Part shown: positions 32,891 through 44,612 of the stretch, one piece after another
How the letters are laid out: every line of letters starts with the position of its first letter
How positions within the stretch are numbered: the stretch's first letter is position 1
Source of the DNA: Schistocerca nitens
Taxonomy: Eukaryota > Arthropoda > Insecta > Orthoptera > Acrididae
Assembly (NCBI RefSeq): GCF_023898315.1
Contig: NC_064621.1
Span: 534,957,383-535,021,382, forward strand
DNA length: 64,000 bases
Reading direction: 5' to 3'
Translations under genes and position numbers: made by a program
Notes under the pieces: model-generated
Seen by the model: the letters and a program-made list of their open reading frames with translations, nothing else
What the model was told of the DNA's origin: nothing
Databases searched by the model: none

Positions 32891-34018
32891 GTATCACAAG
32901 ATGTTACTGCAAAGCTATTTCGTTGTGCTGTAATATTTCTGGCCTTACAGCCATCATTTTCAGCTATAAGAAGCTCTTCTTAGACCAACTGAAAGGTGGG
33001 AAGATTACGAAATGTTGTGTGAGGTAATAGTGACACTTGGTTTATTCAGTACGTGTATCGTGAGAAAGACCTTCTAAATTACGATCCTTCTCCGCGACTG
33101 GGTGCCGTGTTCAAAAGCAGCGTGCCGAAATGATAAATTTCTGTTATTAATATTACAAAAACTAAACAGAGAATTTACTTGCGTGTCATATAAAAGCATC
33201 TCTCAATAGCAGGCTATCATTCCATTATTTCAAATGTGTTAATTACCAATAGAATAATGAACAGCTGTCAAACGAAAAGGCACACGAAGCACCTCAGAGA
33301 CCTCCGTGTCGCTCGTAATTTGAATGGCGGGCGAAGTGGTTCGGCTGTAAGATCAGAGCTCGGTGGGTGTCCTCTGGTTTTGTAAATATGAGAGCACTTG
33401 AGGAGGGCAGACATGTCTGCTGCGGCTGGTATTGGTTAAGAGCTTAAACAGCATTCTCTAGTTTTTTGAACATGTGATTTAAACCTAGTCTGAAATTAAT
33501 TAAGCAAAACGTAGTGGAAGTGTGAAGAATGGAAATTATTTGTGATTCATAATGTGGACTATAACTATGCAGTTTCTTGTATTCTGCTAATAAAAAGCAC
33601 ATGGCATCCTGTTAAAATAAGCCAATTCAAAATGTAATTATTCATACAGTACCAGTTCCTCGATAACTGTTTATTACAGCCTCAAGATAACGGATCCACC
33701 GACCTACGAGCTGCTTTCTGCGCTTTGGGCAACAATTATAAAAGAGTGCACGTTGGTGAACATTATACAGAACTTACGGAATCGACTCAGGGCGGGAAGC
33801 TACTAGGCACCTCGGCTCTTAGTGCAAATCATATCAGTGAGGTATGAAGGAAGAACATTTTCGAGGGAAGGGATTTATCATACACAAAATCCCTCTCTCT
33901 ATCCTCTCTTTCACTTGACGTTGCGCGACACCTAGTCCGGGAGGTATGACGTTTAATACACTGGAATTCGATTCTTTAAAGAACAGGGATGGGTGGTTTG
34001 CTGGTTGGATTAAATATA
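32891..34018. other. No gene recognised
   Basis: Nothing supported. Confidence 0.4.
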
Positions 34019-35902
34019 CAGGGTAGTCCATTGATCGTGACCGGGCCAAATATCTCACGAAAAAAGCATCAAACGAAAAAAACTACACAGAACGAAACTC
34101 GTCTAGCCTGAAGGGGGAAACCAGATGGCGCTATGGTTGCCCCCTAGATGGCACTGCCATAGGTCAAACGTATATCAACTGCGTTTTTTTAAAAAATAGG
34201 ATCCCCATTTTTTATTACATATTCGTGTAGTACGTAAAGAAATATGAATGTTTTAATTGGACACTTTTTCGCTCTGTGATAGATGGCGCTGTAATAGACA
34301 CTAACATATGGCTCACAATTTTAGACGAACAGTTGGTAACGGGTAGGTTTTTTAAATTAAAATACAGAACATTGGTACGTTTGAAATTTTATTTCGGTTG
34401 TTCCAATGTGATACACGTACCTTTGTAAACGTATCATTTCTGAGAACGCATGCTGTTACAGCGTGATTACCTCTAAATACCACATTAATGCAATAATGCT
34501 CAAAATGATGTCCGTCAACCTCAATGCATTTGGCGATACGTGTAACGACATTCCTCTCAACAGAGAGTAGTTCGCCTTCCGTAATGTTCGCACATGCATT
34601 GACAATGCGCTGACGCATGTTGTCAGGCGTTGTCGATGGATCACGATGGCAAATATCCTTCTACTTTCCCCACAAAAAGAAATCCGGGGACGTCAGAACC
34701 GGTGAACGTGTGCGCCATGGTATGGTGCTTCGACCACCAATCCACCTGTCATGAAATATGCTATTCATTACCGCTTCAACCGCACGCGAGCTGTGTGTCT
34801 GACATCCCTCATGTTTGAAGTACATCGCTATTCTGTCATCCAGTGAAACAACTTTTAGTAACATCGGTAGAACATTACGTAGGAAATCAGCATACATTGC
34901 ACCATTTAGATTGTCATCGACAAAATGGGGTCCAATTATCCTTCCTCCCATAATGCCGCACCATACATTAACCCGCCAAGGTCGCTGATGTTCCACTTGT
35001 CGCAGCCATCGTGGATTTTCCGTTGCCCAATAGTGCATATTATGCCGGTTTACGTTACCGCTGTTGTTGAATGACGCTTCGTCGCTAAACAGAACGCGTG
35101 CAAAAAATCTGTCATCGTCCCGTAATTTCTCTTGTGCCCAGTTGGAGAACTGAACACGACGTTCAAAGTTGTCGCCATGCACTTTCTGGTGCATACAAAT
35201 ATGGTACGGGTGCAATCGATGTTGATGTAGCATTCTCAACACCGACAGTATTGAGATTCGCGATTCTCGCACAATTTGTCTGCTACTGATGTGCGGATTA
35301 GCCACGACAGCAGCTAAAACACCTACTTGGGCATCATCATTTGTTGCAGGTCGTAGTTTACGTTTCACATGTGGCTGAGCACTTCCTGTTTCCTTAAAAA
35401 ACGTAACTATCCGGCGAACGGTCCGGACACTTGGATGATGTCGTCCAGGATACCGAGCAGCATACATAGCACACGCCCGTTGGGCATTTTCATCACAATA
35501 GCCATACATCAACACGATATCGACCTTTTATGCAATTGGTAAACGGTCCATTTTAACACGGGTAATGTGTCACGAAGCAAATACCGTCCGTACTGTCGGA
35601 ATGTTACGTGATACCACGTACTTATACGTTTGTTACTTTTACAGCGCCATCTATCACAAAGCGAAATAAGTGGTCTAACTAAAACATTCATTTTTTTACG
35701 TTCTACATGAATATGTAATAAAAAAATGGGGGTTGCTATTTAAAAAACCGTGGTTGATATCCGTTTGACCTATGACAGCGCCATCTAGCGGGCCAACAAT
35801 AGCGCCCCCTTCAAGCTAGACGAGTCTCGTTCTTTGTAGTTTTTTCGTTTGATGCTTATTTCGTGAGATATTTGGCCCGGTCACTATCAATGGACCACCC
35901 TG
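34019..35902 (-). mobile_element. DD41D-type Tc1/mariner-superfamily element with ~280-bp TIRs
   Basis: The left end 'cagggtagtccattgatcgt' and the right end, read in complement, 'cagggtggtccattgatagt' begin inverted repeats that run about 280 bases each (34019-34305 and 35620-35902). TA sits at both edges (34017-34018, 35903-35904). One long minus-strand transposase frame lies between the repeats, broken by a single stop. Confidence 0.92.
34352..35509 (-). pseudogene. DD41D-type transposase with one in-frame stop
   Basis: Starts at ATG 35509 (MYGYCDENAQRACAMYAARY), an N-terminal helix-turn-helix region of the kind annotated as DUF4817. NPHISSRQIVRESRISI follows, then VLFSDEASFNN (first Asp), HYWATENPRWLRQVEHQRPW, MYFKHEGCQTHSS (the second acidic residue is Glu where Asp is expected) and VLTSPDFFLWGK (third Asp). 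By my count 41 residues separate the second and third. TAG at 34661-34663 interrupts the frame right after FFLWGK. The same frame continues to 34352 with a proper C-terminus (MRQRIVNACANITEGELLSV). A single stop and a D-to-E change are the only visible defects. Confidence 0.88.
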
Positions 35903-36284
35903 TATGTACAAAATACACGTAAATCCCTCGCTCGCTTACGGTAATGAATAGTCGGTGAAGGAGAAAAGTAAGCTCTGTTTCGCGCCGAAAGTGGGTTGTC
36001 GGCCAGTGATCTGGACGTAAGGGGAGGTCAATGCGCGGAACAGGCTTCGGTCAGGAGTCGTATACACGGTGACGGTGAGTGAGCATGCAGCGCCGAGGTT
36101 TGGCAACGTGAGAGCCAACACGCTGCGCTGCTGCAGCCTTGGTGGGCGGACCCGCTGCTCACGCCGTGGCGTGACGTGACGTGACGCCTACAGGCCGTGT
36201 CTCCGGCACTTGGGTTGCGTGCGCTGGCTGCGGTCCATGCGCGAGATGAATGCGACTGGGCCATCGCAACAGACAGTACTGCGG
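35903..36284. other. GC-rich patch, no gene recognised
   Basis: 36020-36260 is distinctly GC- and CpG-rich and contains 'gtgacgtgacgtgacg' (about 36170-36185), overlapping TGACG half-sites. No coding domain is seen. It could be an old promoter-like repeat or the 5' part of the adjoining LINE. Confidence 0.35.
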
Positions 36285-36506
36285 ACAGCTGGAAGAGGGG
36301 GGAAACTGAAGTCGTGATTTTTTCCGAGGGCACGCAGCTCTACTGTATGGTTAAATCATGACGGCATCCTCTTGGGTAAAATGTTAGATCCCTTAATCGC
36401 GAAAGTAGGTTTGAAAATTTAAAAAAGGAAACGGGTAGGTTGAAGTTAGATAGAGTGCGAATTAGTGAAGTTCGGTGGCAGGAGGAACAGAACTTTCGGT
36501 CAGGTG

Positions 36507-36700
36507 GTGGTGGTGGTGGTGGTTAGTGTTTAACGTCCCGTCGACAACGAGGTCATTAGAGACGGAGCGCAAGCTCGGGTTAGGGAAGGATTGGGAAGGA
36601 AATCGGCCGTGCCCTTTCAAAGGAACCATCCCGGCATTTGCCTGAAACGATTTAGGGAAATCACGGAAAACCTAAATTAGGATGGCCGGAGACGGGATTG
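36507..36700 (-). mobile_element. SINE-B copy in LINE
   Basis: Minus orientation; the (GGT)n tail is at the left. Flanked by the perfect 12-bp repeat 'ttcggtcaggtg' (36495-36506, 36701-36712). The tRNA head is truncated after 'gacggg'. Confidence 0.93.
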
Positions 36701-37220
36701 TTCGGTCAGGTGAATGCAAGGTTAGAAATACACAATCATATAGGGGTAGTGCAGGAGTAGGTTTAATAATGAATAACAAAACAGGAACGCAAGTAAGCTA
36801 CTATGAACAGCTCAGTGAAAGCATTATTGTAGCCAAGATAGACACGAAGCCAACATTCATGACAGTAGTAAAAATTTAAATGCCAACTGGCTACGCAGAT
36901 GATGGAGAGATTGAAGAAACAGATGAGGCAGCAAAACAAATTATTTAGATAATTAAGGGTGATGAAAATTTAACTGTGATGATGGACTGGAATTCGATAG
37001 TAGGTAAGTGGATATCGACTGGGAGAAAGGAATGAAAGAGGAAAGCGCCTGGTAAAATTTTGCACAGAGCGTAATTTAACCATCGAAAAAGCTTGGTTTA
37101 AGAATCATCAAAGAAAGTTCTATATGTGGAATAGAAACACCGAAACTTTCCAAATTGATTATATAGTGGTAAGACAGATTTAGAAACCAGAGTTTAAATT
37201 GTAAGTCATTTCCAGGGACA

Positions 37221-37422
37221 AAAAATGGTTCAAATGGCTCTGAGCACTATGGGACTTAACATCTGTGGTCATCAGTCCCCTAGAACTTAGAACTACGTAA
37301 GCCTAACTAACCTAAGGACATCACACACATCGATGCCCGAGGCAGGATTCGAACCTGCGACCGTAGCGGTCACGCGGTTCCAGACTGAAGCGCCTAGAAC
37401 CTCTCGGCCACACCGGCCGTTG
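37221..37422 (-). mobile_element. SINE-A copy in LINE endonuclease region
   Basis: Flanked by 'tttccagggaca' (37209-37220) and 'tttccaaggaca' (37423-37434). Complete head with B-box complement 'gattcgaacctgc'. Confidence 0.93.
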
Positions 37423-39259
37423 TTTCCAAGGACAGATGTGGACTCCGATCACAGTGTATTCGTTATGAACTGTGGATTAAAGCTGAACAAATTGCAGAAA
37501 GGTAGGAAATTAAGGAGATGGGACCTGGAGAACTTAAAAGAACCAAAGGTTATACAGAGTTTCAGAGGGACCATTAGGCAACAGATGACTAGAACAAGGG
37601 AAGTAAATACATCAGAAGACCAATATATAGCTTTAGGGGATATAATAGTGAAGGCAACAGACGATCTAATAGGTAACAAGATCAGGCCTAGTAGAAAATC
37701 TTTAATAGCACAAGAGTTATTGAATTTAATTGATAAAAGGAGGAAATTTAGAAATGCAGCAAATGAAGCAGGTGAAATGAATACAAAGGTGCAAAAAAGA
37801 AGTCAGAAGCACGTATCACCAGGGGAAAGGTAGATACCGCCTACAGCAAAATTAAAGGGGCCTTTGGAGAAAAGAAAAGCAGCTGTGTGAATATCAAGAG
37901 CTCAAGTGGAAAACTAGTCCCCAACAAAGAGCGGAAAGCTGAAAAGTGAAGGCAGGTCTATGGAAGGGAGGAATGGAACAGGACATCGATGAGGATGAGA
38001 CGGTGGATATCATACGGCGAGAATAATTTGCCGAGCACTCAGAGTATTGAAACCCTAATTCGAAACGAGGTGGCCGGAGTAGACTACCTTTTGTCAGAAC
38101 GACTGATAGCCTTGGGAGAGACAGCAATGACAAAATTATTCCATCTGGTGTGCAAGATGTATGAGACACGCGAAACAGCCTCAGACTTCAAGAAGAATGT
38201 TGTACTTTCTATTCCAAACGAAGCAGTTGCTGACAGGTGTGAAAATTAGCAAACTATCAGTTTAATGTCATGGTTGCAAAATACTAACACGAATTATTTA
38301 CAGAAGTATGGTAAAACTGATAGAAGTCGACCTCGCACAATATCAGTTTGGATTTCGGAGAAATACAGGAGACGCGAAGCTTTACTAACCCAACGACTTA
38401 CTTTAAGAGGGCAGGTTAAACAAAGGCAAACCTACGTTTATAGCACTTGTAGACTTAGAGAAAGCTTTTGACAATACTGACTGGATATTCTCTTTGAAAT
38501 TCTGAAGGTAGCTGGAGTAAAACACAGGGAGCGAAAGGCTGTTTACAATTTGTACAGAAACCAGACGGCAGTTATGAGTCAAGGGGCATGAAAGGGAAGC
38601 AGTGTCTGAGAAGGGAGTGAGACAGAGTTGTAGCATATCCCCAATGTTATTCAACCTACACACTGAGCAAGCAGTTACGGAAGCGAAAGAAAAATTTGGA
38701 GTAGGAATTAAAGTTCACGGAAAAGAAATAAAAATCTTGAGGTTTGCCGACGACATTTTATTTCTATCAGAGACAGAAAAGAACTTGTAAGAGCAGTTGA
38801 ACGGAAAGGGCAGTGTCTTGAGAGGATGTAAATTGTACATCAACAAAATCAAAACATGGATAATGTAATGTAGTCGAATTAAATTAGGTGATGCTGAGGG
38901 AATTAGATTAGGAAATGAGGCATTTAAAGTAGTGGGCGAGTTTTGCCGTTTGGGCAGCAAAATAAATGGTGATAGCCGAAGTAGAGACGATATAAAATGT
39001 AGACTGGCAATGGCATGAAAAGCGTTTCTGAAGAAGAGAGATTTGTTATCGTAACATCGAATATAGATTTAAGTGTTAGGAAGTATTTTCTGAAAGGATT
39101 TGTCTGGAGTATGGAAGGGAAACGTGGAATTAACCATTGTAGGCAAAGAGATAATAGAAGCTTTTGAAATGTGGTGTGCCACAGAGGAATGCTGAAGATT
39201 ATATGGGTAGATCACGTAACTAATGAGGAGTTACTGAAGAGAATTGTTGAGAAAAGATT

Positions 39260-39393
39260 GCGGGGTCAGGGATTTTCTCTGCCTCGTGATGACTGGGTGT
39301 TGTGTGATGTCCTTAGGTTAGTTAGGTTTAAGTAGTTCTAAGTTCTAGGGGACTGATGACCGTAGATGTTAAGTCCCATAGTGCTCAGAGCCA
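39260..39393 (+). mobile_element. SINE-A (Gly-headed variant), 5'-truncated, in LINE
   Basis: Begins within the Gly-type head ('cggggtcagggattttctct') and carries the common body and tail. Perfect 13-bp flanks 'ttgagaaaagatt' (39247-39259, 39394-39406) mark the insertion into the LINE's C-terminal coding part. Confidence 0.94.
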
Positions 39394-39660
39394 TTTGAAC
39401 CATTTGAGAAAAGATTTTCGTGGCACAACTTGACTGACTAGAAGAAGGGATCGGTTGATAGGACACATTCTTAGACATCAAACGATCACCATCTTGGTAT
39501 GAGGGAAGTGTGCGAGTAAAAATCGTACAGGGAGACCAAGGGATGAATACAGCAAGCAGATTCAGAAGGATGCAAGCTGCAGTAGTTATTTGGAGATGAA
39601 GAGGTTCGCTCAGAATAGAGTGCATGGAGAGCTGCATCAAACCCGTCTTCGCATTGAATC

Positions 39661-40165
39661 CTATACCCGATGTTACTCAATCCGTACACTCTGCAAACTT
39701 TAAATGAAACCGCAGAGAAATCTGAGAACTAAAGTGCAGGAAGAAAAAATAAAAACTTTGTGGTTCAGCAACGACTTTGCAATCCGGTCAGAAACAGCAA
39801 GGACTTGCGAAGATAAGAATGGATAATACCTTGAGATTATACGATGAATATCAACAAAAGTAATGGAATGTAGTCAAGTCCAATAACGCTGGGTAATCAG
39901 GAACTGAGACACTAAACGTACTAGAAGGATTTTGCTATTAGGGCACCAGGATAACTGAAGTTGGGCGAAGTCGAGTCACAAAATGCATACTGCTAATAGC
40001 ACCGAAAGATTTTCTGCAAAAGGGAAACATATTACGATCTAATATAAATTTAAGTGTTATGAAGTCTTATCTGAAAAATTTTGCTTGAAGCGTAGTTTTG
40101 TACAGAAGTGAAACATTTACGACAAACAGTGCACACAATAAGAGAATAGAAGCTTTTTCACCATG
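39661..40165 (+). mobile_element. Second LINE reverse transcriptase fragment, tandem
   Basis: Directly after the 3' end of the previous LINE the sequence jumps back to an RT segment. 'ttactcaatccgtacactct' corresponds to its LFNLHTEQ region (38650). Then 'aaaactttgtggttcagcaa' stands where FADD is encoded, followed by thumb-region sequence up to 40165. It is the same family, decayed further. Confidence 0.7.
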
Positions 40166-41219
40166 TTATAGCGGACAATATAGCGAATTTTCTGGCGATC
40201 GCAAGTTATTTTTGTCGTTTATAGTCGACGTCACCTTTTTTTCTAGTTGAACTATTTCCTTTCTTCTGTGGCATTTGGAGAAACTTCAGCGGCGTAACAT
40301 GTACGGGACTTGATCAAACAGTACCAAGATTAACAGCGTCGCAGGAGAAGAGGTTCTCAAATGCCTACCTTATTACACCAAATGTAAACAAGCCCGAAAA
40401 TTAGGTACACTTCGTGTGTTTATTATTACGGCTGTCATACCAAGTGCTCAAAAAATTGACGCTGAACATTGTTACATGCTGTGAAGTGATTCTGAAGAAA
40501 CAATACTGCACGGTGAATTTCACCTGAGTTAACGCCAGCTCAGGCCCGTGTTATAAGGCATGTCATGCCTTCAGGAGTCGTCGATGTTTCCTAATAGACT
40601 TCTTGTTTTAATTTTCGCACAGATGAAGGTATAGAACGGTTAAGTTTGGTGAGTATGCTGACCATTTTGCGTTTCCTGAACGACCTCTCCTAATGTTGTC
40701 TTACGAGGGTCTGTCATTACATGTATGGAATGGAGGGGCATCAGTCATGTCGGTACCACAATGAATGCCTAATGTCCAGTGGGACATCATCCAATAACTG
40801 TGGCAGCAGCATATCTTAGGAACTCGAGATATTTGAGTGGCTTTAGATTCCCATAAAAAAATAGAAACAATGGGGCGGATCTTGGAAAAGCGCTCACCAA
40901 AAGTTGACAGGCGAAGAGCTTTGTTTTTATCCACTACTTCTAGTCAGCGTGGCATTTTAACTGACTATTATCGCGTATCGCGAAAACTTATTTGGTTGTG
41001 GTATGTAAACGATGCTTTTTCCGTAACAAAACTTTGTATAGATATGTCACATCACTTTGTACTTTTCGTAGACGACATTTGGGGAATTGTAACGAATTTT
41101 GGAAGATCTGCCGTGAAGATGTGGATGCAGCGAAATGTGAAGGCGATGAAATGCGTTGGAATGTAGTGTTCGCAGAACACTCGTTTGCTTGATTCCTCTC
41201 TTATTTCAGAGATCTTTCT
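40166..41219. other. No gene recognised
   Basis: Open frames without recognisable domains. Confidence 0.4.
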
Positions 41220-42165
41220 TACATCCCCATCGCACCCCCCTCAGATTTAGTTATAAGTTGCCACAGTGGATAGGCCTTGAAAAACGGAACACAGATCAAT
41301 CGAGAAAACAGGAAGAAGTTGTGTGGAACTATGAAAAAAATAAGCAAAATATACAAACTGAGTCGTCCATGCGCAACATATGCAACATCAAGGAGAGCGT
41401 GAACTAGGGAGCGCCGTGGTCCCGTGGTTAGCGTGAGCGGCTGCGGAACGAAAGGTCCTTGGTCCACGTCTTCCCTCGAGTGAAAAATTTAATTTTTTAT
41501 TTTCAGACAATTATTATTTGTCCGTCCGTTATGTTTTCATCACTTTTTTGGGAGTGATTATCACATCCACAAGAAAACCTAAATCGTGCAAGGTAGAAGA
41601 ATCTTTTTACCCATTCGCCAAGTGTACAAGTTAGGCGGGTCGACAACATATGCCGTCACCAGTGTCGTATAGAATATATCAGACGTGTTTTCCTGTGGAG
41701 GAATCGGTTGACCTATAACCTTGCGATCAAACTTTTTCGGTTCCCAGTGGATAGGCACGTGCTTTCGTCTACTAATCGCACGGTTTTGCGGTGCGGTCGC
41801 AAAACACGGGCACTAAACTTATTACAGTGAATAGAGACGTCAATGAACGAACGGACAGATCACAACTTTGCGAAGATAAAAAATGTTAACTTTTCACTCG
41901 AGGGAGGACTTGAATCAAGGACCTCTCGTTCCGCAGCCGCTCACGCTAACCACGGGACCACGGCGCTCCCTAGCTCACGCTCTCCTTGATGTTGCATATG
42001 TTGCGCATGGACTACTCAGTTTGTATATTTTGCTTATTTTTTTCATAGTTCCACACAACTTCTTCCTGTTTTCTCGATTGATCTGTGTTCCGTTTTTCAA
42101 GGCCTATCCACTATGCCAAATTATAACTAAATCTGAGGGGGGGGGGGGGGGGGTGCGATGGGGAG
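41220..42165. mobile_element. Foldback element with tRNA-like modules in both arms
   Basis: The left arm (about 41220-41507) and right arm (about 41872-42165) are inverted copies: 'catccccatcgcacccccct' against 'gggggtgcgatgggga', and 'agggagcgccgtggtcccgt' against 'acgggaccacggcgctccct'. Each arm contains a tRNA-like unit ('cgtggttagcgtgagcgg' then 'ggtccttggt'). The 365-base centre has no gene. Open frames in the arms (41219-41467 minus, 41883-42251 plus) are mirror images of each other and not genes. Confidence 0.85.
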
Positions 42166-42753
42166 GTTCCCTTGTTAGTGACATGTACATTATCTGTTAC
42201 TGCTCCGAAAGTTTGATTTCTTTCAAACATGTAAAACACGTAGAATGTTGAAGGCCTATTCCTCTGAATAATTTTATTTAATTTGTTTGTGTAAATGAAA
42301 ATATTATGACATTTGCTAGTGATACTGCCAGGGTTGGTTGCCTTTCTTAACAACATTACCTTTCATTCGCATGTAATATAGCTGCAATTCCGCACAAACG
42401 TCGGACGCAATCGAAACGAGTTTTCGCCTTCCGTCTATTTTCTGTCGTCTTAACGCCATTACACATTCATCGTCATTTCAATGGCTGCAGGTTTGTACAA
42501 TGCAAGTGTGCAGTGCGAAATACAACAGTACACGGTTTTGATAGCGAGTGCAACACTTATTACTAGTGGTAAAATGTACTAACAACAGCAACACGGTAAG
42601 TAGCACAACCCGATTTACCAGAAACTTCGCTGAGTGGAAGATGGCCAGAATAAATGAACACGTATCTCGGCTTATCCTTAGATGCTCTACCGTTTCTGAG
42701 AAAATGACGGTCAAAGTTTTTGAAATACTCGTACTTTATGTGCCTTTTGCAAT
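42166..42753. other. No gene recognised
   Basis: Nothing supported. Confidence 0.4.
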
Positions 42754-42902
42754 CGGCCTTGCCGCAGTGGTAACACCGATTCCAGTCAGATCACGGAAGC
42801 TAAGAGCGAGCGGTCTTTGCGTGCATTTGGACGGGTGATCGTCCAGGTCTGCTAAGCGCTGTTGGCAAGCGGGGTGCACTCAGTGCTTGTGAGGCCAACT
42901 GA
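42754..42902 (+). mobile_element. 5S rRNA-derived SINE, head only
   Basis: 5S-like 'gtcagatcacggaagctaag' and 'gacgggtgatcg', ending 'gcgctgttggcaagcgg' and 'gtgaggccaactga'. Same head as 25168, with the downstream body missing. Confidence 0.83.
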
Positions 42903-42914
42903 ATCATCTAAATA

Positions 42915-44332
42915 TACTCCTGGAAATTGAAATAAGAACACCGTGAATTCATTGTCCCAGGAAGGGGAAACTTTATTGACACATTCCTGGGGTCAGATAC
43001 ATCACATGATCACACTGACAGAACCACAGGCACATAGACACAGGCAACAGAGCATGCACAATGTCGGCACTAGTACAGTGTATATCCACCTTTCGCAGCA
43101 ATGCAGGCTGCTATTCTCCCATGGAGACGATCGTAGAGATGCTGGATGTAGTCCTGTGGAACGGCTTGCCATGCCATTTCCACCTGGCGCCTCAGTTGGA
43201 CCACCGTTCGTGCTGGACGTGCAGACCGCGTGAGACGACGCTTCATCCAGTCCCAAACATGCTCAATGGGGGACAGATCCGGAGATCTGGCCAGGGTAGT
43301 TGACTTACACCTTCTAGAGCACGTTGGGTGGCACGGGATACATGCGGACGTGCATTGTCCTGTTGGAACAGCAAGTTCCCTTGCCGGTCTAGGAATGGTA
43401 GAACGATGGGTTCGATGACGGTTTGGATGTACCGTGCAGTATTCAGTGTCCCCTCGACGATCACCAGTGGTGTACGGCCAGTGTAGGAGATCGCTCCCCA
43501 CACCATGATGCCGGGTGTTGGCCCTGTGTGCCTCGGTCGTATGCAGTCCTGATTGTGGCGCTCACCTGCACGGCGCCAAACACGCAAACGACCATCATTG
43601 GCACCAAGGCAGAAGCGACTCTCATCGCTGAAGACGACACGTCTCCATTCGCCCCTCCATTCACGCCTGTCGCGACACCACTGGAGGCGGGCTGCACGAT
43701 GTTGGGGCGTGAGCGGAAGACGGCCTAACGGTGTGCGGGACCGTAGCCCAGCTTCATGGAGACGGTTGCGAATGGTCCTCGCCGATACCCCAGGAGCAAC
43801 AGTGTCCCTAATTTGCTGGGAAGTGGCGGTGCGGTCCCCTACGGCACTGCGTAGGATCCTACGGTCTTGGCGTGCATCCGTGCGTCGCTGCGGTCCGGTC
43901 CCAGGTCGACGGGCACGTGCACCTTCCGCCGACCACTGGCGACAACATAGATGTACTGTGGAGACCTCACGCCCCACGTGTTGAGCAATTCGGCGGTACG
44001 TCCACCCGGCCTCCCGCATGCCCACTATACGCCCTCGCTCAAAGTCCGTCAACTGCACATACGGTTCACGTCCACGCTGTCGCGGCATGCTACCAGTGTT
44101 AAAGACTGCGATGGAGCTCCGTATGCCACGGCAAACTGGCTGACACTGACGGCGGCGGTGCACAAATGCTGCGCAGCTAGCGCCATTCGACGGCCAACAC
44201 CGCGATTCCTGGTGTGTCCGCTGTGCCGTGCGTGTGATCATTGCTTGTACAGCCCTCTCGCAGTGTCCGGAGCAAGTATGGTGGGTCTGACACACCGGTG
44301 TCAATGTGTTCTTTTTTCCATTTCCAGGAGTG
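42915..44332 (-). mobile_element. Tc1-like element, family 2, copy E
   Basis: Left end 'tactcctggaaattgaaat', right end in complement 'cactcctggaaatggaaaa', with TA on both sides (42913-42914, 44333-44334). Near-identical copies lie at 47621 and 62812. It inserted in a LINE reading frame 47 bases from Tc1-like copy D. Confidence 0.95.
43070..44088 (-). pseudogene. Tc1-like transposase, family 2, copy E (one frameshift)
   Basis: ATG at 44088 (MPRQRGREPYVQLTDFERGR). Helix-turn-helix regions (WTYRRIAQHVGREVST, QQIRDTVAPGVSARTIRNRL). Asp155 in VVFSDESRFCL, Asp244 in FQQDNARPHV, Glu in DLSPIEHVWD. The only break I see is the loss of 4 bases near 43290 ('gatctggccagg' where the other copies have 'gatcttgctggccagg'). 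This shifts the frame after LPWP. The C-terminus KGGYTLY ends at 43070. Only 32 residues separate the second Asp and the Glu (34 is usual). Confidence 0.92.
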
Positions 44333-44612
44333 TACTTGAGAATTACAAATACTAATAACTTAAAATTGGAAAGATCACATACACTACTGGCCAATAAAAT
44401 TGCTACACCACCAAGATGACGTGCTACAGACGCGAAATTTAACCGACAGGAAGAAGATGCTGTGATACGCAAATGATTAGCTTTTCAGAGCATTCACTCA
44501 AGGTTGACGCCGGTGTCGACACCTACAACGTGCTGACATGAGGAAAGTTTCCAACCGATTTCTCATACACGAACAGCAGTTGACCGGCGTTGCCTGGTGG
44601 AACGTTGTTGTG

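Larger units (their letters stand above)
36285..39660 (+). mobile_element. RTE/CFDP2-like LINE, decayed, hit by three SINEs
   Basis: Order on the plus strand: 5' leader (36285-36345, shared with 380-677); endonuclease remnants (RLKLDRVRISEVRW, TVMMDWNSIVGKW, then VEKHRNFPN-like sequence before 37180); reverse transcriptase blocks (VRQSCSISPMLFNLHTEQAV, ILRFADDILFLSETEKNL at about 38735-38790 with the catalytic Asp pair intact); and the C-terminal block (WVDHVTNEELLKRI-like at about 39208, RLR, then EKRFSWHNLTD after the SINE). The 3' end is near 'gcatggagagctgcatcaaa' (39623). Many frameshifts and stops. Confidence 0.85.

Noticed and set aside
41883..42251. 122-codon frame with a mirror-image partner at 41219-41467
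   Set aside because: Both frames lie in the arms of an inverted repeat and encode the same non-conserved residues; they come with the repeat, not from a gene.
43423..44355. Long plus-strand open frames over Tc1-like copy E (also 48132-48801 and 63324-63884)
   Set aside because: They are antisense shadows of the GC-rich transposase gene, recur with each copy and show no domain.
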